Under the pieces are notes generated by a model that made no database searches, was not told where the DNA came from, and saw only the letters and a program-made list of their open reading frames with translations. The position numbers and the translations under genes are program-made. A DNA stretch of 64,000 nt, taken from assembly GCF_016774335.1 (NCBI RefSeq), contig NZ_JAETWA010000048.1:143137-207136 (forward strand), written 5' to 3'. Of this stretch, positions 1 to 9,169 are shown piece after piece. Each line of letters opens with the position of its first letter. Positions within the stretch are counted from its first letter, which is position 1. Source of the stretch: Luteimonas saliphila. Its GTDB lineage: Bacteria; Pseudomonadota; Gammaproteobacteria; Xanthomonadales; Xanthomonadaceae.

Positions 1-1513
1 CGCTGGCGACCAGCTCGGTCTCGCCCAGCGCCTGCGCGGCCTCGCGCGCGACCAGCGGCGAGCGGCGCGGATCGCCGAACTTCCTGGCGTCCGCGAGCAG
101 TTCGTCCCGGATCAGCTTCTTCAGCTTGGCCTTGCTGCCGAGGGTGGCGATCAGCCGGTCGCGCTCCGCGTCCAGCTCGTCCTGCTCGCCGCGGATCTTC
201 ATTTCCTCCAGGCGCGCGAGCTGCTTGAGCCGGGTGTCGAGGATGTAGTCGGCCTGTTCCTCCGACAGTGCGAACCGCGCGATCAGCGCCGCCCTGGGTT
301 CGTCCTCGGTGCGGATGATGCGGATCACCTCGTCGAGGTTGAGGAACGCGACCAGCAGGCCTTCGAGCAGGTGCAGGCGGCGCTCGACGCGTTCGAGCCG
401 GTGCTTGAGCCGTCGGGTGACGGTGTCGGCGCGGAACGCCAGCCACTCGCCCAGCAGCATCCTCAGGTTCTTCACCTGCGGGCGGCCGTCGAGCCCGATC
501 ACGTTGAGGTTGACCCGGTAGCTGCGCTCCAGGTCGGTGGTCACGAACAGATGGCCCATCAGCTGTTCGACGTCGACGCGGCTCGATCGCGGGATCAGCG
601 CGATCCGAACCGGGTTGGCGTGGTCGGATTCGTCGCGGATGTCCTCCAGCCACGGCAGCTTCTTGGCGCGCATCTGCGCGGCGATCTGCTCGATGACCTT
701 CGACGGCGAGACCTGGTAGGGCAGGGCGGTGACGATGATGTTCGTGCCCTCCTTCAGGAACGTGGCGCGGGCGCGCACGCTGCCGGCGCCGGTCTCGTAG
801 ATCGCGCGCAGGTCGGCGGCGGGGGTGATGATCTCGGCCGTGGTCGGGTAGTCGGGGCCGCGCACGTGCTCGCACAGGTCGGCGACGCTGGCGTCGGGAT
901 CGTCGAGCAGGCGCACGCAGGCGCTCACCACCTCGCCCAGGTTGTGCGGCGGCACGTCGGTGGCCATGCCGACCGCGATGCCGGTGGTGCCGTTGAGCAG
1001 CAGGTGCGGCAGCCGTGCCGGCAGCCAGCTGGGCTCGTCCAGGGTGCCGTCGAAATTGGCCGTCCAGTCGACCGTGCCCTGGCCGAGCTCGCCGAGCAGC
1101 ACTTCCGCGATCGGCGTCAGCCGGGATTCGGTGTAGCGCATCGCTGCGAACGATTTCGGATCGTCGGTCGAGCCGAAGTTGCCCTGACCGTCGATCAGCG
1201 GGTAGCGGTACGAGAACGGCTGCGCCATCAGCACCATCGCCTCGTAGCAGGCGCTGTCGCCGTGCGGATGGAACTTGCCGATGACGTCGCCGACGGTGCG
1301 CGCGGACTTCTTCGGCTTGGCGGCCGCGTTCAGTCCCAGCTCGCTCATCGCGTAGATGATCCGGCGCTGCACCGGCTTGAGGCCGTCGCCGAGGAAGGGC
1401 AGCGCGCGGTCGAGCACCACGTACATCGAGTAGTCGAGGTAGGCGCGCTCGGCGTATTCGCGCAGCGGGATCTGCTCGAAGCCGTGGAAGACGGGACGGA
1501 CGGTTTCGGTCAT
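1..1513 (-). CDS. parC: DNA topoisomerase IV subunit A (ParC), 3' end outside window
   Basis: Decatenating type II topoisomerase subunit that carries the DNA-cleaving tyrosine and works with ParE. Reading leftward from the ATG at 1513, the N-terminus runs [20 protein letters not shown] and continues into the winged-helix core. The quinolone-resistance region reads [12 protein letters not shown], with the wild-type Ser and Glu at the positions equivalent to E. coli Ser80 and Glu84. The active-site tyrosine lies in [10 protein letters not shown]. About 504 codons are present of roughly 750 expected; the C-terminal beta-pinwheel lies beyond position 1. The 120 bases upstream separate it from a divergent nuclease gene. 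I chose ParC over GyrA from the N-terminal sequence, which follows ParC closely. Confidence 0.95.
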   Translation of the reverse strand, partial: MTETVRPVFHGFEQIPLREYAERAYLDYSMYVVLDRALPFLGDGLKPVQRRIIYAMSELGLNAAAKPKKSARTVGDVIGKFHPHGDSACYEAMVLMAQPFSYRYPLIDGQGNFGSTDDPKSFAAMRYTESRLTPIAEVLLGELGQGTVDWTANFDGTLDEPSWLPARLPHLLLNGTTGIAVGMATDVPPHNLGEVVSACVRLLDDPDASVADLCEHVRGPDYPTTAEIITPAADLRAIYETGAGSVRARATFLKEGTNIIVTALPYQVSPSKVIEQIAAQMRAKKLPWLEDIRDESDHANPVRIALIPRSSRVDVEQLMGHLFVTTDLERSYRVNLNVIGLDGRPQVKNLRMLLGEWLAFRADTVTRRLKHRLERVERRLHLLEGLLVAFLNLDEVIRIIRTEDEPRAALIARFALSEEQADYILDTRLKQLARLEEMKIRGEQDELDAERDRLIATLGSKAKLKKLIRDELLADARKFGDPRRSPLVAREAAQALGETELVAS

Positions 1514-1633
1514 CGGGTGCGCTGCGGGGAACGGGAGGGGAATTCTACGTCGCGGCAGTCTCCGGCTTGCGGTCTCGTCGGCTGAGACGGACGGCACCGA
1601 GGATCGATCGCTCCAGTCCCTGGCACGCGCTCC

Positions 1634-2484
1634 ATGTACGTTCCGCTGCCCGCGCGCCGCACCGAGGCGCCGCACTACGCCTATCCCGGCCACCTGCGGC
1701 CGCAGATCGCGGCGCTGCCGCGTGCGCCCGGCGTGTACGTCTTCCACGGCGCGGACGAAGGCGTGCCGTTGTATATCGGCAAGAGCGTGAACATCCGCCA
1801 GCGGGTGCTGGACCATCTGCGCACGCCGGAGGAGGCGCGGCTGCTGCGCCAGACCCGGCGGATCGATGCCGTCCGCACGGCCGGCGACCTGGCGCGCAGT
1901 TGCTCGAGGCGCAGCAGATCAAGCTGCGCCAGCCTGTCCACAACAAGCGGCTGCGGCGCAGGCGCCCACTGTGCTCGCTCCGCCTGCTGCGGGGACGGGT
2001 GAAGGTGATGCATTCGCACGAGATGCCGTTCGCTTCGGCCGAAGGGCTCCACGGCCTGTTCTCCAGCCGCGCGGCGGCCCTGCAGGCGCTGCGCACGATC
2101 GCCGACGACAACCGGCTGTGCTACGGGCTGGTCGGACTCGAGCGGCTGGCGGCCGGACGCCCCTGCTTCCGGGCAGCGCTCGACCGCTGCGCAGGCGCCT
2201 GTTGCGGACGCGAGGCGCTCGCCGAGCACGCATTGCGGCTGGAAGCGGCCCTGCAGGCGCTGCGGGTGGCGCCATGGCCCTACGCCGGGGCGATCGGGCT
2301 GGTCGAGGCAGGCGCCGACATGACCCAGATCCACGTGGTCCGCGACTGGCACTACCTCGGCAGCGCCACGGGACGCGCGGCGGCCCGCCGGCTGGCGGTG
2401 CCCGTGGAAGGATTCGACCACGATGGCTACCGGATCCTGATGGAACCGGTCGCGTCGGGGCGACACCGTATCATTCTGTTCTGA
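1634..2484 (+). pseudogene. cho: UvrC-like endonuclease Cho, single-base frameshift
   Basis: Cho is a UvrC homologue that makes the 3' incision in nucleotide excision repair. The first frame, from the ATG at 1634, encodes a GIY-YIG domain ([19 protein letters not shown] at about residues 34-52, then the [10 protein letters not shown] helix). Near 1891 the reading breaks: GDLARSC is read where the family needs [11 protein letters not shown]. Adding one G to the GG at 1891-1892 restores [18 protein letters not shown] and an open frame to the stop at 2484. The repaired protein would be about 283 residues, close to the usual Cho length. The conserved Glu lies in the LLEAQ motif after the break. 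This is either a true loss of function or a sequencing error in a short G run. Confidence 0.8.
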
Positions 2485-2625
2485 GACGCAGACGCAGACG
2501 CAGGGCCGGTGCGCCGGTACCGCTGCACGCCGTGGCAAACACCCGGGCGGGCTGGAAAAGGGACCCCTGCGTCGTGCGGCGGCTGGTGGGTTGGGGGTGG
2601 CCGCGCGCCCAGAACAGAAAGAAAG

Positions 2626-2639
2626 TGTTAACGCTAACC
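2626..2639. promoter_or_regulatory. Candidate xyl-box (XylR operator) 1 upstream of xylB
   Basis: The 14-mer TGTTAACGCTAACC resembles the Xanthomonas xyl-box TGGTAGCGCTAACA and keeps the CGCTAAC half. It lies 149 bases upstream of a better box at 2789. Two operators on one intergenic region would allow a LacI-type repressor to loop DNA. Confidence 0.5.
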
Positions 2640-2662
2640 CGTTTCACCGGGGAGGCAGCGGG

Positions 2663-2691
2663 TTGTTGCGCACCGCAGCAAGGCTTTTTTT
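2663..2691 (+). terminator. Candidate intrinsic terminator between cho and xylB
   Basis: TTGTTGCG, loop CAC, then CGCAGCAA forms an 8-bp stem with one G-T pair. GGC and seven Ts follow. It probably ends transcription from cho. It lies between the two xyl-boxes, so any xylB promoter linked to the distal box would have to read through it. Confidence 0.5.
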
Positions 2692-2788
2692 GGTCACCTG
2701 TGTAGAGTTCGCGCTACGCACCACGCCGAATCAGGCGCGCCGGGCGGGTCTCGACGCCCCGCGCTCGCGCAGAAGACAGCAGGTTTTG

Positions 2789-2802
2789 TGGTAGCGCTAA
2801 CT
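2789..2802. promoter_or_regulatory. xyl-box (XylR operator) 2 at xylB
   Basis: TGGTAGCGCTAACT matches the Xanthomonas xyl-box consensus TGGTAGCGCTAACA at 13 of 14 positions. It ends 16 bases before the xylB ATG at 2819, so a bound repressor would block initiation or early elongation. The rest of the 334-base gap 2485-2818 holds a short AGACGC triplet repeat just after cho, the terminator and the distal box. Confidence 0.85.
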
Positions 2803-2818
2803 TTTTGGGGATTTCCGG

Positions 2819-4315
2819 ATGGGCCTGTTCGTTGGACTGGATGTGGGCACCCAGAGCGTCAAGCTGGTGGCCTACGATCCCGAGTCGCGCCAGATCATGG
2901 CGTCGGCGGGGCAGCCGCTCGATCTCGCCGCGGGCGACGACGGGAGCCGCGAGCAGCGGGCCGACTGGTGGGTCGATGCGGTCCGCGCCTGCTTCGACCG
3001 GATCGATCCGGCGCTGCGCGCGCGGGTGGTCGCGATCGGCGTGTCCGGCCAGCAACATGGCTTCGTGCCGCTGGACCGCAGCGGCAGCGTGCTGGCGCCG
3101 GCCAAGCTGTGGTGCGACACCAGCACCAGCGTCGAATGCGACGAGATCATGGACGCGGCCGGCGGCGCGCAACGTTGCATCGAACTCGCGGGCAACCCGA
3201 TCCTGGCCGGCTATACCGCCTCCAAGCTGCCGTGGACGCGCAAGCACCGCTCGCAGGCCTATGCGCGCCTGGCCACGATCCTGCTGCCGCACGACTACAT
3301 CAACTACTGGCTGACCGGCGAGCTGTGGATGGAGCACGGCGACGCGTCCGGCACCGGCTGGCTCGACGTGCGTCGGCGTGCCTGGTCCCCCGAGCTGCTG
3401 ACTGCGACCGATCCCGACCGCGACCTCGGCGCCTGCCTGCCGCCGCTGGTGGACGCCGGCACCCTGGTGTCGATCAAGCCTGCGCTGGCCGACGAACTCG
3501 GCCTGCCGCACGGCGTGCAGGTGGCGGCAGGCGGCGGCGACAACATGATGGCCGCGATCGGCACCGGCAACGTGGTGCCGGGCGTGCTGAGCATGAGTCT
3601 GGGCACCTCGGGCACGCTGTTCACCTATGCCGACCGCCCGGTGGTCGATGACACCGGGCGTTGGGCCGCGTTCTGCGATTCCACCGGCGGCTGGCTGCCG
3701 CTGATCTGCACCATGAACTGCACCGTCGCCACCGAGGCGGTCGGCAGGCTGTGCGGGTTCTCGACGAAGGAGGGCGACGCGCTGCTGGCCGGTACCCGCC
3801 CCGGCGCGGAAGGCCTGCTGATGCTGCCGTTCCTCAACGGCGAGCGCACTCCGGACCTGCCCCACGGCCGCGGCAACCTGTTCGGCATGACCGGCACCAA
3901 TCTCACCCCGGCCAACCTCTATCGCGCGGCGATGGAGGGGGCGATGTACAGCCTGAAGAACGGCTACGACGCGCTCGTCGACGGCGGCCTACGGTTCGAG
4001 GCGATCCGCCTGACCGGCGGCGGCAGCCAGAGCGCGGTGTGGCGGCAGATGGCCGCCGACATGTTCGGCCTGTCGGTCGACGTGCCGGAGCAGGCCGAGG
4101 GCGCGGCGTTCGGCGCCGCGCTGCAGGCGCTGTGGGCCGTGCAGCGTGCCGAGGGCGGCTGCGATGGCGATCTCAATGCGCTGGCCGCCGCCCACGTGCG
4201 GCTGGACCCGCGGCTGGCGGCGCATCCGCATGCAGAGGCCACCGGCGCCTACGATGCGCAGTACCAGCGATTCCTTTCCCACCTCGACGCGATCCGGCCG
4301 CTCTACGCGGATTGA
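2819..4315 (+). CDS. xylB: Xylulokinase
   Basis: ATP-dependent kinase that converts D-xylulose to D-xylulose 5-phosphate, the entry to the pentose phosphate pathway; cytoplasmic. The 498-residue protein is normal in length for FGGY kinases. The N-terminal phosphate-binding segment [15 protein letters not shown] is at residues 6-20, a [12 protein letters not shown] segment at about 77-88, and the C-terminal nucleotide-binding motifs are [12 protein letters not shown] and [14 protein letters not shown]. The start is 16 bases after the xyl-box at 2789-2802, which puts the gene under XylR control. It is followed after 37 bases by xylA, so the two are probably one transcript in the unusual order B-A. 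Confidence 0.95.
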   Translation: MGLFVGLDVGTQSVKLVAYDPESRQIMASAGQPLDLAAGDDGSREQRADWWVDAVRACFDRIDPALRARVVAIGVSGQQHGFVPLDRSGSVLAPAKLWCDTSTSVECDEIMDAAGGAQRCIELAGNPILAGYTASKLPWTRKHRSQAYARLATILLPHDYINYWLTGELWMEHGDASGTGWLDVRRRAWSPELLTATDPDRDLGACLPPLVDAGTLVSIKPALADELGLPHGVQVAAGGGDNMMAAIGTGNVVPGVLSMSLGTSGTLFTYADRPVVDDTGRWAAFCDSTGGWLPLICTMNCTVATEAVGRLCGFSTKEGDALLAGTRPGAEGLLMLPFLNGERTPDLPHGRGNLFGMTGTNLTPANLYRAAMEGAMYSLKNGYDALVDGGLRFEAIRLTGGGSQSAVWRQMAADMFGLSVDVPEQAEGAAFGAALQALWAVQRAEGGCDGDLNALAAAHVRLDPRLAAHPHAEATGAYDAQYQRFLSHLDAIRPLYAD

Positions 4316-4352
4316 ACGCGCCTTTCCTCCACGACTCCACGGACACACCGCA

Positions 4353-5684
4353 ATGAGCAAGGCATTCATCGGCGCGAAGGAATACTTCCCCGGCATCGGC
4401 GCCATTCCCTTCGAAGGCCCAGGTTCGGACAATCCCCTGGCGTACAAGGTCTACGACGCCGGCAAGAAGATCGGCGGCAAGACCATGCGCGAGCACCTGC
4501 GCTTCGCGGTCTGCTACTGGCACACCTTCACCAATGCGGGCGCCGACCCGTTCGGCCCGGGCACGCGCCGCTTCCCCTGGGACGGCGGCGACGCGCTCGC
4601 TGCCGCCGAGGCCAAGGTGGATGCGGCGTTCGAGTTCATCACCAAGCTCGACGTGCCCTACTACTGCTTCCACGACGTCGACCTGTCTCCGGACGCCGAG
4701 GACATCGGCCAGTACGAGAAGAACCTCAAGCACATGGTCGCGCTCGCCAAGGAGCGCCAGCAGGCCACCGGCGTCAAGCTGCTGTGGGGCACGGCGAACC
4801 TGTTCTCGCATCCGCGCTACATGAATGGCGCGTCGACCAACCCGGATTTCAACGTCGTCGCGCGCGCCGCGGTGCAGGTCAAGGCGGTGCTCGACGCGGT
4901 GGTGGAGCTGGGCGGCGAGCACTACGTATTCTGGGGCGGCCGCGAAGGCTACGCCTCGCTGCACAACACCGACATGAAGCGCGAACTGGCGCACTTCGCC
5001 CGCTTCCTCGGCGCCTCGCGCGACTACGCGCGCAGCATCGGCTTCCAAGGCAAGTTCTTCATCGAGCCCAAGCCGATGGAGCCGATGAAGCACCAGTACG
5101 ACTTCGATTCGGCCACGGTCGCCGGCTTCCTCAAGGAGCACGGCCTGGACAAGGACTTCATGCTCAACATCGAGGCCAACCACGCCACGCTGTCGGGCCA
5201 CACCTTCGAGCACGACCTGCAGGTGGCGGCCGACCATGGCCTGCTCGGCAGCATCGACGCCAACCGCGGCAACGCGCAGAACGGCTGGGACACCGACCAG
5301 TTCCCGACCGACCTGTACGACACCGTCGGCGCGATGATGGTGGTGCTGCGCCAGGGCGGCCTCGTCGGCGGCCTGAACTTCGACGCCAAGCCGCGCCGCG
5401 AGTCCACCGACATGGAGGACCTGTTCATCGCCCATATCGGCGGCATGGACGCGTTCGCGCGTGGTCTGGAAGTGGCGCACGCGCTGCTCGAGGATTCTCC
5501 GTGGGAGCAGTGGCGCAAGCAGCGCTACGCCAGCTTCGACGCCGGCGACGGCAAGGCGTTCGCCGATGGCAGGCTCGGCCTGGCCGATCTTGCGGCGCTG
5601 GCCGCGAAGGCCGGCGAACCGCAGCAGATCAGCGGCAAGCAGGAGCGCTACGAGAACCTGCTCAACCAGTACCTGCTGCGCTGA
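4353..5684 (+). CDS. xylA: Xylose isomerase
   Basis: Converts D-xylose to D-xylulose in the cytoplasm with two divalent metal ions. The 443-residue length and sequence fit class II enzymes. Catalytic His is in CFHDVD (His107). Metal ligands can be placed at Glu238 ([10 protein letters not shown]), Glu274 and His277 (NIEANHATL), and Asp302, Asp313 and Asp315 ([15 protein letters not shown]), each six residues later than the usual class II numbering. The [11 protein letters not shown] signature is also present. The ATG at 4353 begins [20 protein letters not shown], as in relatives. The gene follows xylB and faces xylR tail to tail. Confidence 0.97.
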   Translation: MSKAFIGAKEYFPGIGAIPFEGPGSDNPLAYKVYDAGKKIGGKTMREHLRFAVCYWHTFTNAGADPFGPGTRRFPWDGGDALAAAEAKVDAAFEFITKLDVPYYCFHDVDLSPDAEDIGQYEKNLKHMVALAKERQQATGVKLLWGTANLFSHPRYMNGASTNPDFNVVARAAVQVKAVLDAVVELGGEHYVFWGGREGYASLHNTDMKRELAHFARFLGASRDYARSIGFQGKFFIEPKPMEPMKHQYDFDSATVAGFLKEHGLDKDFMLNIEANHATLSGHTFEHDLQVAADHGLLGSIDANRGNAQNGWDTDQFPTDLYDTVGAMMVVLRQGGLVGGLNFDAKPRRESTDMEDLFIAHIGGMDAFARGLEVAHALLEDSPWEQWRKQRYASFDAGDGKAFADGRLGLADLAALAAKAGEPQQISGKQERYENLLNQYLLR

Positions 5685-5752
5685 GCGGCGGTGGCGTGCC
5701 GGTCGCCGTGGAGGGATTCCCGCGCCTTCGGCCCGACACGCCGCGCCGGGCT

Positions 5753-5778
5753 CTCCCGGGCGCCCCGCGCGCCGGGAG
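5753..5778. terminator. GC-rich hairpin between convergent xylA and xylR
   Basis: CTCCCGGG and CCGGGAG arms around a GC core form a strong palindrome one base beyond the xylR stop. There is no T tract on either strand, so intrinsic termination is doubtful. It may act as a two-way mRNA 3' end. Confidence 0.35.
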
Positions 5779-5779
5779 G

Positions 5780-6835
5780 TCAGCGGGCCGGAGGCGCTAC
5801 GGAATCGCGCTTGACCAGCTGATGGGGAATCACGTGGTCGACCAGCATGCGGGTACTGCGATCCTTGCGGCGGATGCTGCGCAACAGGATGTCGATCGCC
5901 GAGTCGGCCATCGCCGCGATCGGCTGGCGGATGGTGGTCAGTTCCGGCCACACGGTGGTGGCGGCCGAGGTGTCGTCGAAGCCGACCACCGACAGATCCC
6001 GCGGCACTTCCAGGTGGCGGCGGTGGGCGACCGACACCACGGCCGCGGCCATGTCGTCGTTGCTGGCGAAGATCGCCGTCGGCGGGGCCGGGTGGGCGAG
6101 CAGCTTTTCGGCGGCCTCGAGCCCGGAGCGGTAGGTGAAGTAGCCCGATTCGACCAGGGTTTCGTCGAGCGGAAGGCCGGCTTCGGCCAGCGCCGCCTGG
6201 AATCCCTCGAAGCGGCGCACGCTCGCGGTCTGGTTCGGATGCCCCTTGATGTAGCCGATGCGCTGGTGTCCGGCGGCGACCAGGTGGGCGGTGATCTCCT
6301 TGCTGGCGCGGAAATCGTCGATGCGCACGCAGGAGATGTCGTGGTTGAAGCGGCCCGACGCGATCGCCACGACCGGCACCTCGGCATCGATGAATTCGGC
6401 GATCACGCCCTTCGACTCGCACAGCGGCGGCGGCAGGATCACGCCGGCCACGCGCTTGGCCAGCGTGCGCGCCGCCTGGCGCTGCGCGTTGGCGCCGAGC
6501 GTGTCCCAGGTGTCGATGACGAGCTGGGCCGCGGTACGGGTGGAGCCGCGCAACGCGCCGACCAGCAGTTCGCGCAGGTAGGCGCTGCTGGGATTGGTAT
6601 AGATCAGTGCGACCCGGGTGTCCTGCGCGGTCGCCAGCGCGCTGGCCGCGAGGTTGGGGGTGTAGCCCAGCTCGCGCACCGCGCGCATCACCCGGTCGCG
6701 CGTGGTGTCGCGGACCTTGCCGTGGCCGTTGACCACGCGCGAGACCGTCATCGGCGACACCTTGGCCAGGGCCGCGACTTCGTCGAGCGTGACCGCCATT
6801 CCCTTGCGGCGCGCGGCTTTCCTCGGCTTCTGCAA
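5780..6835 (-). CDS. xylR: LacI-family transcriptional repressor, XylR type
   Basis: Predicted sugar-responsive repressor of the xylan genes. The N-terminal helix-turn-helix and hinge are clear (VTLDEVAALAKVSPMTVSRV at about residues 15-34), followed by a periplasmic-binding-protein-like ligand domain that ends with the family segment SVVGFDDTSAAT. The start is TTG at 6835, with AGGGG eight bases upstream; an ATG 12 codons later (MAVTLDE) has no useful ribosome-binding site. It lies between xylAB and the alpha-glucuronidase operon, transcribed toward xylA. Four sites matching the Xanthomonas XylR box occur in this window, which makes this the likely regulator. I saw no box in front of xylR itself or in the 114-base gap to the GH67 gene. 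Confidence 0.88.
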   Translation of the reverse strand: MQKPRKAARRKGMAVTLDEVAALAKVSPMTVSRVVNGHGKVRDTTRDRVMRAVRELGYTPNLAASALATAQDTRVALIYTNPSSAYLRELLVGALRGSTRTAAQLVIDTWDTLGANAQRQAARTLAKRVAGVILPPPLCESKGVIAEFIDAEVPVVAIASGRFNHDISCVRIDDFRASKEITAHLVAAGHQRIGYIKGHPNQTASVRRFEGFQAALAEAGLPLDETLVESGYFTYRSGLEAAEKLLAHPAPPTAIFASNDDMAAAVVSVAHRRHLEVPRDLSVVGFDDTSAATTVWPELTTIRQPIAAMADSAIDILLRSIRRKDRSTRMLVDHVIPHQLVKRDSVAPPAR

Positions 6836-6949
6836 TCTCGCTTCCCCTTGCCGCGCCGCGGCCGTCGGTGGTTCGGGCCGGCATGCGGCACGGTGCGCTG
6901 CGCGGACCCGGGTCCACCGCTACACGACCAGACATGAGGGCTTTCTAGG

Positions 6950-9169
6950 ATGTTACACACAACCGCCAACCGTCGACATCCGTCCGATCCCCCCGCTTGG
7001 CGCCGGCGCGCGGGCTGGGGGCGGGCTGCGCTCGCCTGCTGGCTGGTGCTGGCGGCTTGCCTGCAGACGGTCCACGCCGAGGACGGCTACGACCTCTGGC
7101 TGCGCTATGCCCCGGTGGAAGCGGAGGTCGCCGCCGACTATCGCGCGCGGTTGGCGCAGGTGGTGGCGCCGGCCACGAACCCGACCCAACGGTCCGCGCG
7201 CGACGAACTGGTGCGTGGCCTCGGCGACCTGCTGGGCAGCGCGCCGGCCCAGGCGGACGCCCCCGGTGGCGCGGGCGCGCTGCTTGTCGGCACGCCGGCG
7301 TCGCTGCCGGCCATCCGCCGGCTCCGGCTCGAACTCGATTCTCTGGGCGAGGAGGGTTACCTGATCCGCAGCGTGGACGTCGGCGGCAACGCCGCCACCG
7401 TGGTCGCGGCCAACAGCGACACCGGTGCGCTCTACGGCGCGTTCCACCTGCTGCGGCTGGTGCAGGCCCGGCAGCCGATCGACGCGCTCGACCTGCGCGA
7501 AGCGCCCAAGGTCAGGCTGCGCGTGCTCAACCACTGGGACGACCTCGACCGCTATGTCGAACGCGGCTATTCCGGCCAGTCGATCTGGGACTGGCACAGG
7601 CTGCCCGACTGGCTCGATCCGCGCTACACCGATTACGCCCGCGCCAACGCCTCGATCGGCATCAACGGCACGGTACTCAACAACGTCAACGCCAATGCGC
7701 AGATCCTGACCGCCCCCTACATCGAGAAGGTCGCCGCGCTCGCGGGCGTGATGCGTCCCTACGGGATCCGCGTGTACGTGAGCGCGCGCTTCAGCGCGCC
7801 GATGGAGATCGGCGGCCTGGACACCGCCGATCCGCTCGACCCGGCCGTGCGCCGCTGGTGGCAGGCCAAGGCCGACGAGATCTACGCCAGGGTGCCGGAC
7901 TTCGGCGGTTTCCTGGTCAAGGCCAATTCCGAGGGCCAGCCCGGCCCGCAGGATTTCGGCCGCACCCATGCCGACGGCGCCAACATGCTGGCCGAGGTGC
8001 TGGCGCCGTACGGGGGCATCGTGATGTGGCGCGCGTTCGTGTACTCGGACGAGGAGCCCGACGACCGCCACAAGCAGGCCTATACCGAATTCGTGCCGCA
8101 CGACGGCGAGTTCCGCGACAACGTGCTGGTGCAGGTCAAGAACGGCGCGATCGACTTCCAGCCGCGCGAACCGTTCCACCCGCTGTTCGGCGCGATGCCG
8201 AAGACGCCGCTGATGATGGAGTTCCAGATCACCAAGGAGTACCTGGGCTTCGCCACCCACCTGGTGTACCTGGGCCCGATGTACGAGGAGGTGCTGCGCG
8301 CCGACACGCACGCCAGGGGGGCGGGCTCGACGGTGGCGAAGGTGGTGGACGGTTCGCTCGAGGGCCATGCACTCAGCGGCATCGCCGGCGTCGCAAACAT
8401 CGGCACGGACCGCAACTGGAGCGGCTCGCACTTCGACCAGGCCAACTGGTATGTCTTCGGCCGGATGGCGTGGGACCCGTACCTCGATGCACGTGCGATC
8501 GCGGACGAATGGGCGCGCATGACCTTCACCGCCGATCCGGCATTCGTCGAGCCCGTGGTGGAGATGATGATGACCTCGCACCAGGCGGCGGTGGATTACA
8601 TGACACCGCTGGGCCTGCACCACCTGATGGGGCGCGGCCACCATTACGGCCCGGCGCCGTGGGTGGAGGGCGGTCCGCGTGCGGACTGGACCTCGGTGTA
8701 CTTCCACCGCGCGACGAAGGAGGGGATCGGCTTCGACCGCACCACCTCGGGCAGCGACGCGGTCTCGCAGTACGCGCCGCCGGTGGCCGAGGTGTTCAAC
8801 GATCCCGCGCGCGTGCCCGAGGACTTCCTGCTGTGGTTCCACCACCGCAAGTGGAACGATCGCACCGCGTCAGGACGCGCGGTGTGGGACGAACTGGTGC
8901 ATCGCTACTCGCGCGGCGTCGGCCAGGTGGCGCGGATGCGCGACACCTGGAGTGGGCTCGACGAATACGTGGATCCCGAACGCCACCACCAGGTCGATCG
9001 CTTCCTGGCGATCCAGCAGAAAGAGGCAAAGTGGTGGCGCGACGCCAGCATCGCCTACTTCCAGACCTTCTCCGGCCTGCCGCTGCCCGAGGGCGAAGCC
9101 CCGCCGCCGCAATCGCTGGAGTACTACAAGTCGCTCGAATTCCCGAACGCGCCGGGGAACACGCAGTGA
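6950..9169 (+). CDS. agu67A: Alpha-glucuronidase, glycoside hydrolase family 67
   Basis: Removes 4-O-methyl-glucuronic acid from the non-reducing end of short xylo-oligosaccharides. The 739-residue protein has the three-domain GH67 build. The catalytic region shows the acid Glu in KANSEGQPGP and the two bases in KNGAIDFQPREPF (Asp and Glu). The N-terminus is a signal sequence with a possible lipobox (LVLAAC) before AEDGYDLW, so the enzyme is exported and may be lipid-anchored. It is the first gene of a run of six that overlap or sit 19-23 bases apart (6950-18529), which together would deacetylate, debranch and cleave glucuronoxylan fragments and process glucuronate. Confidence 0.94.
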   Translation: MLHTTANRRHPSDPPAWRRRAGWGRAALACWLVLAACLQTVHAEDGYDLWLRYAPVEAEVAADYRARLAQVVAPATNPTQRSARDELVRGLGDLLGSAPAQADAPGGAGALLVGTPASLPAIRRLRLELDSLGEEGYLIRSVDVGGNAATVVAANSDTGALYGAFHLLRLVQARQPIDALDLREAPKVRLRVLNHWDDLDRYVERGYSGQSIWDWHRLPDWLDPRYTDYARANASIGINGTVLNNVNANAQILTAPYIEKVAALAGVMRPYGIRVYVSARFSAPMEIGGLDTADPLDPAVRRWWQAKADEIYARVPDFGGFLVKANSEGQPGPQDFGRTHADGANMLAEVLAPYGGIVMWRAFVYSDEEPDDRHKQAYTEFVPHDGEFRDNVLVQVKNGAIDFQPREPFHPLFGAMPKTPLMMEFQITKEYLGFATHLVYLGPMYEEVLRADTHARGAGSTVAKVVDGSLEGHALSGIAGVANIGTDRNWSGSHFDQANWYVFGRMAWDPYLDARAIADEWARMTFTADPAFVEPVVEMMMTSHQAAVDYMTPLGLHHLMGRGHHYGPAPWVEGGPRADWTSVYFHRATKEGIGFDRTTSGSDAVSQYAPPVAEVFNDPARVPEDFLLWFHHRKWNDRTASGRAVWDELVHRYSRGVGQVARMRDTWSGLDEYVDPERHHQVDRFLAIQQKEAKWWRDASIAYFQTFSGLPLPEGEAPPPQSLEYYKSLEFPNAPGNTQ

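Noticed and set aside
1891..1892. Programmed frameshift in cho
   Set aside because: There is no slippery heptamer or downstream structure, and Cho is not known to use frameshifting.
4173..6935. Long open frame antisense to xylA and xylR (over 900 codons)
   Set aside because: It arises from GC-rich codon bias opposite real genes, has no family motif, and runs through genes with full family signatures.
6836..6949. xyl-box between xylR and the GH67 gene
   Set aside because: I looked for TAGCGCTA-like cores on both strands and found none; the promoter may have another operator.
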